A DNA stretch of 64,000 nt, taken from contig CM041465.1 in the NCBI GenBank assembly GCA_023213395.1, positions 16,740,001-16,804,000 on the forward strand, read 5' to 3'. Position numbers and translations under genes: made by a program. Positions 47,121 through 59,336 of the stretch are shown one piece after another. The number at the start of each line of letters is the position of its first letter. The stretch's first letter is position 1. Below the pieces are notes generated by a model. It ran no database searches and was not told the DNA's origin. It saw only the letters and a list, made by a program, of their open reading frames with translations. Source of the stretch: Cycas panzhihuaensis (taxonomy: Eukaryota; Cycadophyta).

Positions 47121-48150
47121 TCCTTACTCCTTCTGATAATTATGCTTTAAAAACATCAATAAAGCTTGATAGTAAGATGTGGCATAAGAGATTTGGTAAC
47201 TTAAATTATAAAAGTCTGGCATTGATAAAGAGGATGTATATGGTAGATAGGTTACCATATATTGATGTTGATAAAAGTATTTATGAAGGATGCCTTCTTA
47301 GAAAATAGCATAGGGAAAGTTTTCTAGACTACAGTTATAGAGCCAAAGGACCTCTCCAACTACTATACATAGATATTTGTGGTCCTATGGATATTCCCTC
47401 ATTAGAAGGAGCTAGATATATTATTATATTCATTGATGATTTTATAAGGAAAATGTGGGTTTATTTCCTCAAATTTAAATCAGATGCTTTTCAATACTTT
47501 GTCGACTTCAAAACCTATGTGGAAAGACAAAATGGTTATAAAATCCTCTCCCTATGATTAGATAATGAGGGAGAGTACATTTCAAATAAATTCAAAGCTT
47601 ATTGTGATCATTATGGAATCAAGAGACAACTTACAAACCCCTACACCCCGAACAAAATGGTGTAGTAGAAAGAAAGAACTACACTATAGTTAAAATGGCT
47701 AGGTGTATGTTAAAAGATAAGAGATTAGTCCATGAATTTTGGGCTAAAGAAGTTCACACAACTGTCTATTTAATTAATAGGTGAACCACAAAGGCACTAA
47801 TATGGAAAACTCCTAAAGAATCTTAGACTGAATACAAGCATAGTATATATCACTTAAGAGTCTTTGGATGCTTAGCCTATGCGCATGTGCCTGAATAAAG
47901 AAGATCCAAGCTAGATGATCATAACATTAAATGCATATTCCTCAGGTACAATTATTCCTTAAAATCTTATAAAGTCTATGATCCTAAATCTCAAAAGGTC
48001 ATGGTGAGTTGAGATGTTAAATTTCAAGAAGATGACTATCACCACATTAATGATACTAAAAACAAAGGGAATGGTGTGATGATTAATCTTAATTCCACTA
48101 AGTCCAAATATGTGCCACCTAGGCATGAATCAAGATAAATAATTGATGTA
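47120..48150 (+). pseudogene. C8 copia integrase remnant
   Basis: WHKRFGNLNYKSLALI and YEGCLLRK.H (zinc site, one Cys lost), then LLYIDICGPMDIPSLEGARYIIIFIDDFIRKMWVYFLKFK with the first catalytic Asp, LDNEGEYISNKFKAYC with the second, and a frame-shifted Glu region near 47660. The C-terminal end passes into an RT linker (about 48150). A frameshift at about 47650 splits it. Confidence 0.83.
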
Positions 48151-48339
48151 TCAAGTGGGGAGGGAAACTCTTCTCAACCTCCACCACAATACCTATCAAA
48201 ATAGGTTTAAAGAAATCATGACATGGATAACATTATGGATAACAATTATAATCAAAGATATACTTATGCACATAGGGTAAATTTTGCCCTTATGAGTCAA
48301 CTTATGGAAACCCACAAGCCTTAAACCTTTGATGAGGCC

Positions 48340-49150
48340 AATACACATGCTTCTTGGAGAAAAGCAATGTAAGAAGAATATCATACCATTGTTAAGAATA
48401 ATACCTGGGAATTACTTAACTTACCTTCCAATAAAAGGGTAATTGCTACCAAGTGGGTTTATAAAACTAGTAGCCAAAGGCTATGCAGAAAGAGAAGATA
48501 TTAATTATAGTAAGATATTTACCTCTATTGCACAAATGGAAATCATATACATGATGATGAGTTTGGCAGCACAAATGGGATAGAATGTTTATCAAAGAGA
48601 CATCAAAAGTGTTTTTCTTAATGACTACATTAAAAAGGATATTTATGTCTCTTAACCCCTTGGTTTTGAAGTCAGGGGGAAGAAGACAACATATGCAAAC
48701 TTAAAAAGGAACTTTATGGTTTAAAGTAAGCACCTAAGCTTGGTATTCTTACATTGACAAATATTTTAGAGATTAAGGTTTTGAAAGGTCTCAATCAGAC
48801 CCAAACCTGTATACCAAAATCAAAGGGGATTCTATTCTAATTATATGACTCTACATAGATGATCTTGTCTACACTAGAAATGAATCCTTACCTTTTGTAA
48901 ACCTTTAAGGAATCCATGTGTAAAGAATTTGAAATAATAGATTTAGGATTAATGTATTACTTCTTAGGTTTGGAAGTATGGTTGGATAAAAATAGCATCT
49001 TCATCTCTAAAAGGACATACACCTTAGACTTACTACAAAAGTTCAGGATGACTAATTGTAAACTTTTAGTAACTTCAACTAAAATAGAGATCAAGCTATC
49101 TAAACTAGATGATTCCACACTTGTTGATCCTACACTTTACAGATAATTAA
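48340..49150 (+). pseudogene. C8 copia reverse transcriptase remnant
   Basis: EYHTIVKNNTWELLNLPSNKRVIATKWVYKT, LVAKGYAEREDINYSKIFTSIAQME, RDIKSVFLNDYIKKDIYVS, followed by a decayed palm with the catalytic region in 'HR.SC' frames. Open again 48916-49146: FEIIDLGLMYYFLGLEVW, FISKRTYTLDLLQKFRM. The region around YVDD (about 48850-48870) is frame-shifted. Confidence 0.78.
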
Positions 49151-49790
49151 TTGGAGTTTGATTTACTTGATTTCTACTTGACTAGACATCATGAATTTAG
49201 TGAGTGTAGTATCTAGATTCATGCAAGATCTAAAGACTACTCATTGGCAAGTATACAAAAGGATTCTATAGTATCTTAAAGGCACTATAGAATATAGTTT
49301 ATATTATAAAGTTTTATCAAATTTTAGACTGACAAGATATACAGATTCAGATTGGGCAGGTCACATCGATGATAAAAAATCTACTTCAAGTTACACTTTT
49401 AGTATGGGTTCATTAGTCATAGCTTAGATCACCAAAAAGTAAAATATAATCTCTCTATCTATAGTTGAAGTAGAGTGTAAATTAGTAGTCTCTCATGCAT
49501 GCAAAACTGTATGGCTAAGATAACTTCTACAAGACTTTTAGATTGAATAGGAAGGACCGACTAAAATATGGTATGACAATCAAATTACTACTTAGATGAC
49601 CTAGAATCTTGTACTCCATGGTAGAATAAAGCACATAAAAACTCAGCACCACTTCATTAGAGAATTAGTTCAAGTAGGTGAAGTTGAATTGGTATATTAT
49701 AGTATAGAAGATCAAACAGTGAACATATTTATAAAGGCATTGGGAAAGATCAAATTTCATAAATTTAGGGACAAACTTGGAGTTCTACAT
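49150..49790 (+). pseudogene. C8 copia RNase H remnant
   Basis: LKGTIEYSLYYK, YTDSDWAGHIDDKKSTSSYTF, ISLSIVEVECKLVVSHACKTVWL, IWYDNQIT, HGRIKHIKTQHHFIRELVQVGEVELVYY, and IKALGKIKFHKFRDKLGV make up a copia RNase H through to its usual C-terminal end. Several TAG codons and the loss of AEY (VEC) mark decay. Confidence 0.8.
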
Positions 49791-49794
49791 AATG

Positions 49795-49811
49795 GCCATT
49801 ATGGGGGAGAA
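49795..49811 (+). other. C8 polypurine tract
   Basis: GGCCATTATGGGGGAGA just before the 3' LTR start at 49812. Confidence 0.75.
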
Positions 49812-50153
49812 TGTTAGGATAATGCCTAATGTTTGAAGAGTGTGTAGCCATCCTCGGGCCCCCAAGTGGTACCTTGGGCCACCTATAGCCACCATGCAGC
49901 TACCTAGAGCTACCATGCAGCCACCAGAGTTAGCTAAAGTACATTAATTTAATAGTTCATTTATTATTTTATTTACTTTTTACATTTTAGTTTAATGTTA
50001 GGTAGAGGCATTTTCCACCTCCCCAAAATCTATATATTGATGGGGAATGCCTCCTTGGTATTTTTTAACACCACCATTCAATATAGAGATTATTACCTTG
50101 TGATGATAGATTAATACCTTGTGATCCTCTCACTCTTCTCCTCGATGCCTTCA
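49812..50153 (+). repeat. C8 3' LTR (342 bp)
   Basis: Starts TGTTAGGATAATGCC and ends GATGCCTTCA. Paired with 42246-42587. Includes a conserved TGATGGGGAATGCCTCCTTGG block. Confidence 0.92.
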
Positions 50154-51117
50154 AACAAAAAGCAACAACATATGAGATATTTAAGCAAGTGTGGATTAGG
50201 TAAATAAGGCTACCTATTATCTAATGATATAAGGTGGAGATTGATAATCAATTGATAATTTCACACCTAATTATAGAGGGGTTAGGGATAGCTTTGTATT
50301 TTTGATATTAAATCTTTTTATTACATCAATAATATACTTAGGTTGAGAAATAAATATTTTTTATTTTGATTGACATATTTGTAGGCCAAGAAAATAATAT
50401 AAGAGGCCTGAGTTTGTCTTTTAAAATTTACTCATTAGAATAGATTTTAATTAATGAATGTGAGAAGGTAGAGATCCAGTTATTATAATATCATTGACAT
50501 AAATAATTAAATTGGTAATATTATCATCTTGGTATTTGAAATAAAGATTAGGATCACTAATGCATTTAGTGTATCCATTTTGAAGAAGGTAATTATTGAT
50601 CTTAATGTACCAATCCCTACAGACTTGTTTAAGACCATATAGAGATTTTCTAAGTTTATAAATGACATTAGAATTAGACACAAAACTAGGTGATTGAGAC
50701 ATATATATTTCTTCATTAAGATCACCATTTAAGAAAGTGCTCTTTACATCTATTTCATGTATATACCAACTAAAATTGGCTATAAGAGTAATAATTATTT
50801 TAATTGTATTTATTTTTACGATATGAGCAAAAGTTTCCATGTAATCAATACCATCAACCTGGGGAAAACCTTTAGCAACCAAACAAGCCTTATGTTTTTC
50901 TATTATTTTTTTTGAGTTATATTTAGTGTGGTAAACTTATTTTAAGAGTCTACTAAATTATTACCTAGAGGTAATGGAACTAAATTCTAGGTTGAGTTTT
51001 TCTAAAGAGTATCATATTCAATTTGCATGGCTTATTACCATACACGATTATTACAAGCTTCTTTATAAGTTTTAGGATTGTTACTAGACATTACTTTGTC
51101 AATTAATATAAAGTTAG
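50154..51117 (-). pseudogene. C7 copia reverse transcriptase remnant
   Basis: On the minus strand: NPKTYKEACNNRVW, LVPLPLGNN, KACLVAKGFPQVDGIDYMETFAHIVKINTIKI, HEIDVKSTFLNGDLNEEIYMSQSPSFV, YKLRKSLYGLKQVCRDW, NLYFKYQDDNITNLIIYVNDIIITG (YVDD changed to YVND), then decayed LSIDYQSPPYIIR... that runs to the C8 insertion. A 143-codon open stretch is at 50882-50451. Confidence 0.88.
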
Positions 51118-53850
51118 CTTATAGTTTCTATTTCCCGGCTTCCAGGAATGGATACGAAATTATCGACTTAGGTAAGTGTAGGTATGCTTCTCACCTTATC
51201 ATTACTTTCTTTTGATATGAGTGTATGCTTGCATGTTGTGACCTCGTAGATGATTTTGTCTTTGTTTGTACTTATTCAGCCTATGACGACTATAGCGGGG
51301 GCATATTCCTAGCGAGTGTGGCACCCAGGTGGCCATTCCACTTCTCGCATTCTGCCCTATTCACTCCAAGATCCACTTGGCTTGCACCACCTCCGCCCGT
51401 ATGATGACCCGTCATTGTTTGGTTGACTTGCCACATCATTTGAATCCTATTTTTGCTCTTCTGGACTCGTTTGTTGGCTTGTTTGCCCTCGGGTAGGTGT
51501 CTCAGCCTGCATTAGCCTCTTTTGTCATTGGCCTGACTCGATTTGTTGTATAGGCCGATTTTAGTCCTGATTCGTACCATCACAAATATCGTGTCTTCTT
51601 TGAAAATTTCATGGTCTTTACTGCGATTTTGACGGGATGACTATTTAAGTTTATTTTTTAAAAACTGATGTGGCAATTTTGCATTTATTGTGAAACTGCC
51701 ACGTGTCTTGTGACTTGACTCACTGCTAGTCATGCCTTAATCACTCACTTTAGGGTTTGGGATGGGTATTTAAGTCCTCTTTAACTCATTTTTAGGATCT
51801 TTTGCTCATTTTTTTAATGCTTCTCAAGGAAAAATGCCCTGTGCTCTGCCATTCCTATTGCTCTCTTTGCTTTCACAGGACCTGCACCTCTTCTCCAGTG
51901 CCCAGCTCTCCTTTGGTATGGCTAGGACATCTTCCCAGCCCTTCACACGCCTTGGAGAGGGCCCCTTTAGAGAGATCTCAGCATTTTCTTCCTCAGGCAG
52001 CCATCAAGCATCTTCAAGTGTAGGGGTTTCCTTCAACTCCATTAGCAGGGGTTCCAAACCTGCTGTTCCATAGCTCCTTGGCAGATTTCTTAGCCTTCTC
52101 TCAGCAACTCTTGCCCGAGGCAAGAGCCTCCCTTCCTCTTCTCAAGTATTCATTGGTTTAAGCTACTTTCTTGTCCAGTTTATGCCCTATTTTGTTTATC
52201 ACTCCTAGCTCTCCTTGCTTTGGTCTTGGAGGTTGATCTTCCTTTGTTTTGGGCTATCTTATTTATGCCATTAGTGCCTCCTTGCCTGCATTTCTTGCTC
52301 AAGGCAATGGCAAAGAGGGGGTGCATAGGGTTTGGGTGAGAGCTGGGTGGATTCCGCACCACCTTCCACGCTCCTCAGGTAGCTCTTCGCCCCCCAAACC
52401 TTCCCTTTTGCCTCGTGCTATTCTTGGAAATTAAACAAGGGTTTTTTGGGCCATCTTTAGCCACTGAAATCATCACTGTCACACATTGCAATGCTAGTTT
52501 GAGGGCTTGCACCTCGATCTAGGCAACTCACTTAAGCCTCGACTACTTGTCCTTTGCCCAACTCCTTCCCCGGTAACCCAGTTTGCTCTCCATAGCACCC
52601 CAGCTTGCCGTAGGCCCTCTTGGGCTCTTTTCAACTCTCTTTGCCTCTATTTCCAGCCCTCTTGCACAGCCTTACCCTTGCTGCCTCGTGGATTTTGGGG
52701 GAGAGTAGGGTTGTTCCTTGCAGGAGGTGGGCCACTCCAATGCTTACTGGTTACTCTCCATCTACTTTGGTTGTTTTCCTTTTACAGTTTATCATCATTA
52801 AATTGAATCCTAACGTGCATGTATTTGAGCTTATATTTACTTTGGATGTACATGTATTATTAGGATCTTTCCATTACATGCTAGTACCCTTTCTCCGAAA
52901 AGGGGGAGGTTATCATTTACTTGAAGGTAGTTGGAAGGTACAAAGAACCCATTCCTCTTTCCGCCTTCGCAGGTAAGTGTTTCTATTTATGCTCTACTTT
53001 TGTATTTCATTTATTGTTAGCATTTTGTTCCTTTCCTTGCTTGGTACTTTAGTACTATTTTCAGGGAAGGTAAGGGAGCCCCTACATTCTGATCTACCAC
53101 AACTGTTCACGTCCACTATGCCTTGTGGAGCAACTTTAGGTGCCTCTTGGGAGTATCACCATTTCGACACGCTTCTGTTCCGGGTACACACTCTCGCTCC
53201 ACCTCATCACTTTCATTTTCCTTTTGAGTTCTTTTACATAGTAGTAATTAGCTCATCGGAAAGAGAAGGGAAATCAACCTTTGTCTTAATTTACACTTTA
53301 TTTACTTTATTACTTGCATTTTATTTACTATAGGAAAAGGTCTTAGGAAACCTTCCCTCTCACCTTTTCCCCCTCCTTTGCCTTGCAAACTTCCCTCTCA
53401 CTTTATTATTTGTTTACTTGGTTAGTTTACTTATACATATCATAACCTCTTCCCTTCGGTTGTTCCCTTTGTGTCCTCTCAGTTCTCTGCTTAGCTGGAT
53501 AACTGAGGTGACCCCATCCGTAGGCCATCCACTTCCCTATCTTTTCTTGTTTCCCGCTACTCTAGGGAAACCCTTGAAGGGTTCCCTCCTTCCTCGTCCG
53601 GCCATCCAAGGGTGGGAGGATCCTTCCCTTAGGTCAACCCAGGCTAATCCTACACCTCTTCTCTCCTTGTTTGAAGTGGGGAACTACTTCCAGGTAGCTA
53701 GATTCCATTTGCAGGTCCCGAACTTGCGCTCCGGTGCACGGGGCACCCTGCGTGGTATTTGCCCTACTTGTAGGTCTTTTCTCAATTATACCATCAACCA
53801 CTCTTACCATTCCTACTCAATTAGGTAGCTATCCTGTAGACGTGCATCCA
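51118..53850 (+). repeat. G2 5' LTR (about 2.7 kb)
   Basis: Bounded on the left by the C7 RT break and on the right by the PBS. The left end (about TAGTTTCTATTTCCCGG) is approximate and lacks an obvious TG. A TATTTAAG promoter-like box lies at 51767-51774. The ORFs here (52507-53828) are Leu/Pro/Ser-rich chance reading frames with no domain. Similarity to the 1-1082 and 43.1-45.4 kb blocks supports LTR status. Confidence 0.65.
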
Positions 53851-53851
53851 C

Positions 53852-53871
53852 TAGCGACCATACTGGGGACC
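53852..53871 (+). other. G2 primer binding site
   Basis: TAGCGACCATACTGGGGACC follows the LTR end (ATCCA) by one base and matches G1 at 1084. It resembles the Tat-type TGGCGAC...TGGGGA PBS with TGG changed to TAG. Confidence 0.65.
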
Positions 53872-54114
53872 AGCCAGTAAGGGAGCTAGTTTCTGCTTTC
53901 TTCCATTGGTTTTGCTACCTCTTTGTGGTTCTTTTCCTACTTCAATCTCTTTGTTGGGCAGTCCCCAATGCGTGTGCCTTTATCACCCTTTCCTTTTCCT
54001 AACATTGTTGGCTGACCTTGTATGCGATGCTTTTCTCGTCACTTGCGTGGTCTACCTCCATTGTTAGAAGACCTCGAGTATTGCCCTCTTCCTTTGTCAA
54101 ATTCCAATTTGACT

Positions 54115-56560
54115 ATGGAGGGATACTCTTCTGATTGGGCCTACCACACCTCAACTTTGGAAACCTATGACTTTCCTTCCTCTATTCTGGGATCCACCTA
54201 AGAGGGTGGTGATCCATTTACTACCCAGGTGACCAACACCACTCGCTTGATATCCATCCCTCTACCGATATGGTAGAAGGATCCTTTCCTCTTGAGATTT
54301 ACCACTCAGTTGGTGACTCTTATGAGGAGCGTCCTGAGGGATCTACTTCGTTTGAGGTCCCAACTACCTCTTACGAGCATGTAGGCACCCCTCCTGTCAA
54401 TGTAGTTGAAGCTCTCAATGAGTGCTACCACGTGGCACGTTTCCAACCACGTCCTGGATGGTTTGAGGATGCTCTTCATGGAGGAGCTTCTTCCTCTTCT
54501 GCTCCTCCCCTGCGTGCCTCATCCTCGTCTACTCTTCCTATAACAACCAATCCCTTTGTGCCTATGCATGCATCCCACTCCTTTCCTATTCTGATTATGG
54601 GGGCACATGTTACACCTTCTATTCCTCACCAAGGTCCTAGCATTTTGAGATCTTCTTGTGGTATGTCTTTCCCTCAGTTGAAGGTTAGCATACCCTTCCC
54701 TAGCCAAACCAATGTGCCATCCCCTAATGTGGTACATACCTTTCCTAGTAGGCTTGCCGGTCCTACTAACCCTTCAGCCATCAATCATGTGGGACCCACT
54801 CCCACACACCCTCAAAACCAACATGTTGGTGCTTCTTTTTACGTTCCCCCAGGGTATACTTCTCAACCTTAGGGGTAGGGTAGAGGAAGGCACCTTCCAA
54901 CTTATGGAGTGGATCTGCTACACCTGTATGGGGTTGCTCCACCTACAGGTGGCCCATATGGGCAAAACCCAGTTCCACATCCGTCTTTTCTGACATTTAG
55001 TGTAATTCCTTTTGCCGTGCCTTCACAAGGGAACCTGACTCCCTTCCAAGGCACTTATCCTCAAGTCCCCTCCCAACAGGGGGCATTTCCTCAAGGAGGG
55101 ATGGGTGTGCCACCCCCATCTGCTCCTTGCTCGTTACCTACTATGTCATTCATTAACCCTATGGTCCAGGCAAGGGCATGCCCCTTCATGGACTATAGAT
55201 CAACACCTTTATCTGTTGAGGCATTAAGAACCAATCTGCTACCTCATCCCCCTGAAGTTCCTAGATTTGACGGAACTTCGTCGTAAGACCCAGCAGAGCA
55301 TGTGTGTAGCTTTTCTATGGCATGCATCGATTACTAGGCTTACGAACACATTCTAATGAAATTGTTCCTACGATCCTTATAGGGTGACACCCTTAAGTGG
55401 TTTTACCATCTCCCTGCCCACTCCATCTATTCATTCTAGCAATTGGTGGACGAGTTCATCAACTACTTTGATGTAGCCCGTCCATTCGAGAGTGGAATGA
55501 AATCACTCCTTTCACTTAAACAAGGTCACGATGAAATAAATCGTGACTTTGTGCGATGATTCCATGACTTGCTTCACTCCACTAAGGCAACATTGCCTGA
55601 GGAGTTGAAGCGAGATCTCTTCGTCAATGCACTTCATCCTAAAGTACATGTGGAAGTCCTTAAAATAGGGGCGACCACATGCGACTCCACGATCGCCAAG
55701 TACTTGGCGTTGGAGGCTATTGAGATCCAAGCCGGTCTCAAGAAACCTCTTAAGCCCTCATAGCGAGATGAGGTGCCACCTTCAACCAAAGATACCAAAC
55801 CTTCACAACTTACCCGGTCTTCTTCTCATCCGACTGAGAGGACCTTAGACCCTCTCACATTAGCCATACGCTCATTCGAGCACATGATGAAGGAGCTTAA
55901 GCTTCAAGCTCCTTCATCCCCTACATCCAACAAATAAGTCCAACAAACAACTCAAGCTCCCCTCCCCAGGAATAGAAATGCCTAGTCCTCTCAAGCGAGA
56001 AGGTCAGATCCCCCACTTGAGAAGAAGTGGTGCTCCATTCATGGGGAGTGCTTTCACGATGACTCGTGTTGCAGGGCCCAGCATCCGAAGGATACCCCTC
56101 GATGTGACTCTTCCCCCAAATGGGCCTCAAGGCCTAATTTGGACCAACCAGTTCATAAGCATCTGTTCCCTAAACATGGGGAACGTGATCACAACACCTA
56201 AACCAAGAATAACTGGAACCGAGGAAGATTGCCTAATTCTCATCCTTCCCGTGACAAAGGGAAGGGTACCTGGGACTCGTCCTCTTCCTCCCATTCCCCT
56301 GGCCATCGTAACCCATCACCTTTGTAGCCCTAGAATAAGGGGAAGAAGGTGATCTAGTTGCTTGGGACAACTCCTTCTTATGCCCTTACGCTGTCTCAGG
56401 CTGCCAAGGAAGCGGTAGGGGCTTCTTCTTCTTCTGCTCCTTCTGACCCTCTTCTGGAGAACCCTCCTCCAGAAATACCTCTCTTCCCCAAGGCCATTCC
56501 TGTGCACCCAAGTCATTATGATTTTTGAAGGGCACTTACCCAGCATACCACGAAGGGTAA
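54115..56560 (+). pseudogene. G2 gag
   Basis: ATG at 54115 (MEGYSSDWAYHTSTLE) matches the G1 gag start. The frame shifts near 54260. From 54270 a 200-codon Ser/Pro-rich stretch (VEGSFPLEIYHSVGDSYEE...) runs, then YGVAPPTGGPYGQNP to PEVPRFDGTSS (55286). The capsid domain follows: EHILMKLFLRSL, DTLKWFYHLPAHSIYSF, VDEFINYFDVARPFESGMKSLLSLK, LPEELKRDLFVNALHPKVHVEVLK. A Cys/His motif WCSIHGECFHDDSC (about 56028) stands in for a zinc knuckle. Gag packages the RNA. In-frame stops are few but present. Confidence 0.82.
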
Positions 56561-56573
56561 TCGCTTCTCCATC

Positions 56574-57167
56574 ATGGACGAGCTTCATACTGTTACCGCA
56601 GGAATGTCCTTGATGGACATTTTGAGGAGTTGTCCCGAGCAGCGGACCCTCCTCCAGGAAGCTTTAGGATCAAACGACACACCTGTTCATGCTTTGGGCA
56701 TTACCAAAAGTTGCAAACATATTCTTTCATTTGATCCTAAGGACCTTCCTCCCGTGTATGAAAGGGAATGTTAGTGGAACTTCCCATTCACTATCACTAT
56801 CGATACCCCCGATTGTACCCTTCAAAGGACTGTTGTTGACAATGGTTCTTCTGTGAATGCCATGCCCTTGTGTGTCATGCAAGAGCTTGGTATTTCTACC
56901 TTGGAGCCTATTCCATGGCAATGCCAAGGTTATGATGGTAGTGAGAAGACCCCTTTGGGATCTGTTGCGATTCTACTCACCCTTGAGGACAAGACTATTC
57001 TTGCTGATGTTATAGCCCTCGACATTGATGTCGACTACAACCTTCTTCTAGGTCTTCCATGGCTCAACCAAATGGGAGCTGTGTGCTTGACTCTTTGGGG
57101 ACAACTTAAATTCATCCATGATGGGCAGATAAGAGTGATTCCCTGCGAATGCCCACTCACCAAATAA
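56574..57167 (+). pseudogene. G2 aspartic protease
   Basis: FTITIDTPDCTLQRTVVDNGSSVNAMPL is the retropepsin active-site region (family consensus D-S/T-G; here D-N-G). CVMQELGI, then LEDKTILADVIALDIDVDYNLLLGLPWLNQMG gives the flap-to-second-half motif. 56853-57167 is open for 104 codons. The Asn at the second active-site position may weaken catalysis. The segment at 56574-56765 (MDELHTVTAGMSL) is the protein just upstream. Confidence 0.8.
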
Positions 57168-58040
57168 ACTCATTCTACCAATTCGGCAAATCGAGGTCCT
57201 TCTACACATGCCTCAGCTTGTTCTATTGGTATACCTAATCCATTTGAAGAAGATCCTGCATCTTCTTCTCCTAGTCTCACGCAGTTCGCCCCTATTGGAA
57301 TTGGGAGCTACGAGTACCTTACTTCATTTAGTGAGGACGAGTCACATGATGTGGACAAGGATTGTCTTCACCCCGTCTCTTTCTTCCGCACTAGTAGGTC
57401 ACAGCTATCTCATTCTAGATTCCCATCTAGAACCTCTTTTATTAGTGAGGCTAGCCACTCCTGCGTATCACATGTCATTGCTCGTGTTGACTTGCCCATC
57501 ATCAGTTCTTCTCCTTCATTACCCCCCGCAGGTGATGGCTTCGAAGAACTGCCTTTCGCTCCTTCTGAGGAGCCTCTTTTTGACTCTCCTTCAGAGTCTT
57601 GCGAGGAAGTTAAGTAACCCGATGACCATTATGGTCTTGTTGCCTCCACTTCCTCTAGTACTTCCTCTACTCGAAGTAAGGTCATCCATGGGGTGGATTA
57701 CCTTGAGGATGATGAAGCCCTACTTGAGCACCTAGTGGGCTTCGTGCCTAACTTGCCTTCTGGCCACCATAGGCTTGGTTACCAGAAGATCCTTGTGGTT
57801 AGATCCACACTTGCTTATCCGATCCCGTCTCCTATTCCACCCCCTCCTGTTGACCTTTCCCCTGTCCACTACGAGGTGGGTAATACCATGTGCATTGGAG
57901 TAACCCGAGACATAGTCTTGGCCCTCGACAAGGTCATTAAGGTTGGGATGGAATGTTCTCCTAATGAAGTAAGGGAGTACCCCCTTTTATTCTAGGAGTT
58001 TCAGGACGTTTTCATGTGGGATTATGCTAACATGAAGGGA
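57168..58040 (+). pseudogene. G2 protease-RT linker
   Basis: A low-complexity Ser/Pro/Glu-rich linker. The correct frame reads PIGIGSYEYLTSFSEDESHD, ...SRSQLSHSRFPSRTSF, then a 100-codon stretch (57693-57995) with EVGNTMCIGVTRDIVLALDKVIKVGMECSPNEVREY. The last part matches G1 at 5740-5840 and is conserved in Tat-type Pol. The ORF at 57208-57735 in another frame is a shadow. Confidence 0.65.
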
Positions 58041-58860
58041 ATTGATCCCTCCATTATCACCCATAACCTCACCACCATTCCTAGCACCTGCCCCATGCAC
58101 CAAAAGTAGCATCCCCTTCACCCAAAGCTCTCAGCCACCGTTAAGATGGAGGTCGAGAAGGTTTTGGATGATGGGCTTATTACTTCCATTGACTACCCTA
58201 AGTGGGTCTCTAATATTGTCCTCGTTGCTAAAAAGAATGGAGCAATTTGTATATGTGTCGATTTCTGCGACATCAACAATGCTTGTCCCAAGGACAACTT
58301 CCCGCTCCCATTTATCGATCAAATTATTGATCACACCGCTGGATTTGAAGTTATGTCTTTAATGGATGGCTTCTCTAGCTATAACCAAATTTAGATTTCT
58401 CCTGAGGACCGCCATAAGATAGCCTTCACTATGCCTTAGGGTACCTTTGCCTACAAGGCAATGCCCTTTGTCCTTAAAAATGTAGGTGCTACTAACCAAA
58501 GAGCCATGCATTTCATCTTCCACGACCTCATTGACAATACATTGGAGGTCTTCATGGATGATATGATGGGTCTCTCCCGTGTCAGGACCCATCATCCCTC
58601 CGACTTGCAGGCCATCTTTTCATGATGTCGTAAGTATCACGTTAGTCTAAATCTGCTCAAGTGTGTGTTTGTCATTACCTCGGGTAAACTCCTTGGGTTC
58701 CTTGTATCCAAACAAGGAATTCAGATTGATCCTGACAAGGTCAGGGCAATCCTTGACATGCCACCGCTTAGAACCCAACTACAGATTAAGTCATTTTTAG
58801 GAAGGCTCAATTTTCTCAGGCACTTCTTGGTGGACTTCTCTATGAGCGCTAAACCCCTTA
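58041..58860 (+). pseudogene. G2 reverse transcriptase
   Basis: KLSATVKMEVEKVLDDGLITSIDYPKWVSNIVLVAKKNGAICICVDF, INNACPKDNFPLPFIDQIIDHTAGFEVMSLMDGFSSYNQI, KAMPFVLKNVGATNQRAMHFIFHDLIDNTLEVFMDDM (catalytic box F-M-D-D), LLKCVFVITSGKLLGFLVSKQGIQIDPDKV, and KSFLGRLNFLRHFLVDFS follow in order. It is Tat-type RT. A few TAG codons (about 58392, 58438, 58624) break it; each is a single base from CAG or CAA. Confidence 0.9.
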
Positions 58861-59336
58861 CGAACCTATTAAAGAGGGGAGCTCCTTTTACCTGGTTTGA
58901 TAAGACCCAAAAGGCCTTCAAAGGACTTAAGAAAGCCCTTGCTTCTGCTCCTATGCTGGTGTCTCCTTGATTCGATAGGCCCTTCATCCTATACACCTCA
59001 GTGACTGACGAGTCCTTGGGTGCTATGTTAGCTTAGGAAGATGACTCAGGAACTGAGAGAGCTATATATTTCATCAGCCACACCCTCGTGGCTACTGAAC
59101 TTAACTATTCTCCTGCTGAGAAGTAGTGTCTCTCCTTGGTCCATGCGACCAAGAAGTTCAGACACTACTTGCTTGGCAATACCACCAAGGTGATCGTCCA
59201 ATCTGATCCCTTGCGATACTTACGATCTCATTCAGATTTGATGGGTAGGGCTGGACGGTGGGCCATCCTGCTTCAAGAATTTGACCTTCATATCATTAAC
59301 CAGAAATCAAAGAAGGGAATGGTAGTGGCTGAGTAA
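58861..59336 (+). pseudogene. G2 gypsy-type RNase H
   Basis: KGLKKALASAPMLVSP, PFILYTSVTDESLGAMLA, ERAIYFISHTLVATELNYSPAEK.CLSLVHATKKFRHYLLGN, VIVQSDPLRYLRSHSDLMGRAGRWAILLQEFDL and the end QKSKKGMVVAE.LADTPIPN are typical of gypsy RNase H followed by the Tat linker. No second (archaeal-type) RNase H lies between here and integrase, unlike many Tat elements. Stops at 58970, 59034, 59124. Confidence 0.87.

Larger units (their letters stand above)
42246..50153 (+). mobile_element. C8: Ty1/copia element nested in C7
   Basis: Plus-strand copia with two 342-bp LTRs, a perfect initiator tRNA-Met PBS, gag, PR, INT, RT, RNase H and a polypurine tract. No clear target duplication is visible (ACTAT on the left, AACAA on the right). 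At 7.9 kb it is longer than usual because a gypsy LTR-like block of about 2.3 kb sits between the PBS and gag. Confidence 0.9.
41148..51117 (-). mobile_element. C7: minus-strand Ty1/copia element, split by C8 and truncated by G2
   Basis: On the minus strand, RT (51117 down to 50170) runs into C8 at 50153. It resumes past C8 at 42245 with the RT/RNase H junction, then RNase H to about 41690, polypurine tract and 3' LTR (41560-41148). The two parts fit each other in order and orientation. The upstream half (gag, PR, INT) is missing from the window and is presumably beyond G2. Confidence 0.85.

Noticed and set aside
52507-53828. Several ORFs of 99-136 codons before G2 gag
   Set aside because: They lie in the LTR, have low-complexity hydrophobic composition, and show no domain or homology to G1.
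54712-54993. 93-codon plus-strand ORF in another frame of gag
   Set aside because: It overlaps the main gag frame, which aligns with G1.
57208-57735. 175-codon plus-strand ORF rich in Leu and Ser
   Set aside because: It overlaps the G2 protease-RT linker in another frame. The linker frame has conserved motifs shared with G1; this one has none.
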